Assembly (NCBI GenBank): GCA_030620375.1
Contig: JAUXEW010000039.1
Coordinates: 1-15,889, forward strand
DNA: 15,889 nt
Direction: 5' to 3'
Source of the DNA: Desulfobacteraceae bacterium
GTDB lineage: Bacteria; Desulfobacterota; Desulfobacteria; Desulfobacterales; UBA5616
Of this stretch, positions 15,123-15,889 are shown one piece after another. The notes beneath the pieces are model-generated. The model was not told the DNA's origin, searched no databases, and saw nothing but the letters and a program-made list of their open reading frames with translations. Position 1 is the first letter of the stretch. Every line of letters starts with the position of its first letter. Made by a program: the position numbers and the translations under genes.

Positions 15123-15335
15123 ATGGATAAAAAATACGAAATTATCATTTTTTGGAGTTCTGAGGACGATGCCTACGTAGCCGAGGTTCCTGAACTCCCC
15201 GGCTGTATGGCCGACGGCAAGACCTATCAGGAAGCTCTCAGCAATGCGGAACAAATTATCGAGGAGTGGATTGAAACTGCAAATAATCTCGGCAGACCCG
15301 TCCCTCAACCGAAGGGCCGTCTTGCGTATGCCTGA
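15123..15335 (+). CDS. hicB: HicB-family antitoxin, short form
   Basis: A 70-aa antitoxin with the HicB ribonuclease-H-like fold pattern: YEIIIFWSSEDDAYVAEVPELPGCMADGKTYQEALSNAEQIIEEWIETA. Hallmarks are VPELPGC and the A-DG-T-QEAL-NA segment. It ends soon after the core (KGRLAYA), so the C-terminal ribbon-helix-helix or HTH domain of longer HicB proteins is absent. An ATG at 15117 overlaps the hicA stop (ATGA), but GGAG at 15112-15115 is only 1 nt from it and 7 nt from ATG 15123, which I therefore prefer. It neutralises HicA by direct binding. Confidence 0.9.
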   Translation: MDKKYEIIIFWSSEDDAYVAEVPELPGCMADGKTYQEALSNAEQIIEEWIETANNLGRPVPQPKGRLAYA

Positions 15336-15360
15336 TCAGCGGTGCTGAACACACAACCAC

Positions 15361-15388
15361 GCCTTTCACCCGATGAACGGGTGAAGGC
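15361..15388 (+). other. Strong hairpin between hicB and the HNH-like gene
   Basis: GCCTT-T-CACCCG-ATGAA-CGGGTG-AAGGC forms an 11-bp stem with one bulged T and a 5-nt loop, 25 nt after the hicB stop. No T-run follows, so a classical rho-independent terminator is doubtful. It could be an attenuating or mRNA-stabilising structure. If the next gene starts upstream of 15411, the hairpin lies in its coding region. Confidence 0.5.
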
Positions 15389-15410
15389 GAATGTTATTCG
15401 GGATGATCGA

Positions 15411-15889
15411 ATGGAGACGCAACCGAATATATTCGAGTGTCTAAGCCTTACCGATGACACATGTTTCCTGTGTGGTTCGAGCGAGAGCATCACACTCGAA
15501 CACGTGTTTCCGAAGTGGCTGCAGCATCGCTACGGACTATGGGATCAAGAACTTACGCTTCTGAATCGCACGCAGATCAAGTATCGCCAGCTGACAATAC
15601 CTTGTTGCCAAGATTGCAACGGCGTCCATCTACGCAAAATGGAGAATCAGATCAGCCAAGCTGCGGGCAGCGGATTCCATGCGTGCACATCTCTTTCTGA
15701 TTTGGTGATCTACCAATGGGCTGGCAAAATATTCTTTGGCATCCTAAGGAAGGAACTCACACTGCTGGCGGATCGCAAAGACAAAACCGCTGGCACTATT
15801 GTCCCTGATAAACTGGTTGAGTCGTTTTCGGCACTTCATTTGTTTCTGCAGTCCATCCGCCAACCGTTTATGTTTCAACAACCTCGACC
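15411..15889 (+). CDS. HNH-endonuclease-like zinc-binding protein (3' end beyond window)
   Basis: An open frame without stop from ATG 15411 to the window end (159 residues visible). The N-terminal third has the pattern of HNH/McrA-like nucleases: CFLCGSSESITLEHVFPKWL (CxxC, then EH), followed about 30 residues later by IPCCQDCNGVHL (CxxCN and a last His). Together these would bind a structural zinc and form the beta-beta-alpha-metal active site. The rest is helical (DLVIYQWAGKIFFGILRKELTLL) and unrecognised. The frame continues upstream with no ATG to the hicB stop (same frame). The stretch LSPDERVKANVIRDDR is protein-like, so a GTG start at 15342 or 15381 is possible. Base composition is higher in G+C than the core genes: 33 of 60 at 15481-15540. 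A DNA-directed or defence role is inference. Confidence 0.75.
   Translation, partial: METQPNIFECLSLTDDTCFLCGSSESITLEHVFPKWLQHRYGLWDQELTLLNRTQIKYRQLTIPCCQDCNGVHLRKMENQISQAAGSGFHACTSLSDLVIYQWAGKIFFGILRKELTLLADRKDKTAGTIVPDKLVESFSALHLFLQSIRQPFMFQQPR

Noticed and set aside
15461..15700. 79-aa plus-strand frame with Met start at 15461
   Set aside because: It is a shadow of the HNH-like frame, which carries clear CxxC and EHVFPKW motifs in a different phase.

Overview
The window looks like a chromosomal segment of a Gram-negative, sulfate-reducer-type bacterium, most likely Desulfobacterota (Desulfobacterales-like). This is inferred from the run xseA-xseB-ispA-dxs-tlyA, a variant EF-G paralogue, a GlmU-like left-handed beta-helix protein beside glmM, an SGNH-type lipoprotein and two families of short palindromic repeats. 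No rRNA, tRNA, CRISPR array or transposase gene was recognised.

Layout. Positions 1-2265 hold a truncated copy of a 143-bp palindromic repeat, a terminator hairpin and a minus-strand EF-G-like GTPase gene. Positions 2390-7628 are one minus-strand run read xseA > xseB > ispA > dxs > tlyA: exonuclease VII, farnesyl/geranylgeranyl-type diphosphate synthase, DXP synthase, and an S4/FtsJ-type methyltransferase. Genes overlap or lie within about 50 nt of each other, so they are probably co-transcribed; dxs and tlyA appear to use TTG starts. Positions 7629-8063 are non-coding and contain a second repeat copy, whose last two bases form part of the stop codon of a small conserved-looking gene (8062-8331, minus). 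A divergent Bax-inhibitor-1 family membrane protein gene follows (8480-9181, plus). A third repeat copy fills exactly the space between its stop codon and that of the convergent glmM (9329-10678, minus). Upstream of glmM, in the same direction, is a GlmU-like beta-helix protein without a nucleotidyltransferase domain.

From 12000 on, genes are on the plus strand: a 72-76 aa protein of unknown function, a 650-aa SGNH/GDSL-like lipoprotein in which the nucleophile Ser, the oxyanion Asn and the catalytic His all appear replaced, a different 182-bp inverted-repeat element, a HicA-HicB toxin-antitoxin pair, and the beginning of a zinc-finger/HNH-like protein that runs off the window end. The 3' end (14498 onward) has the look of an accessory region, and the last gene is richer in G+C than the core genes.

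The most interesting points are the 143-bp repeat, which sits against gene ends without damaging stop codons and contains two tiny conserved reading frames, and the full-length, apparently catalytically dead SGNH lipoprotein.
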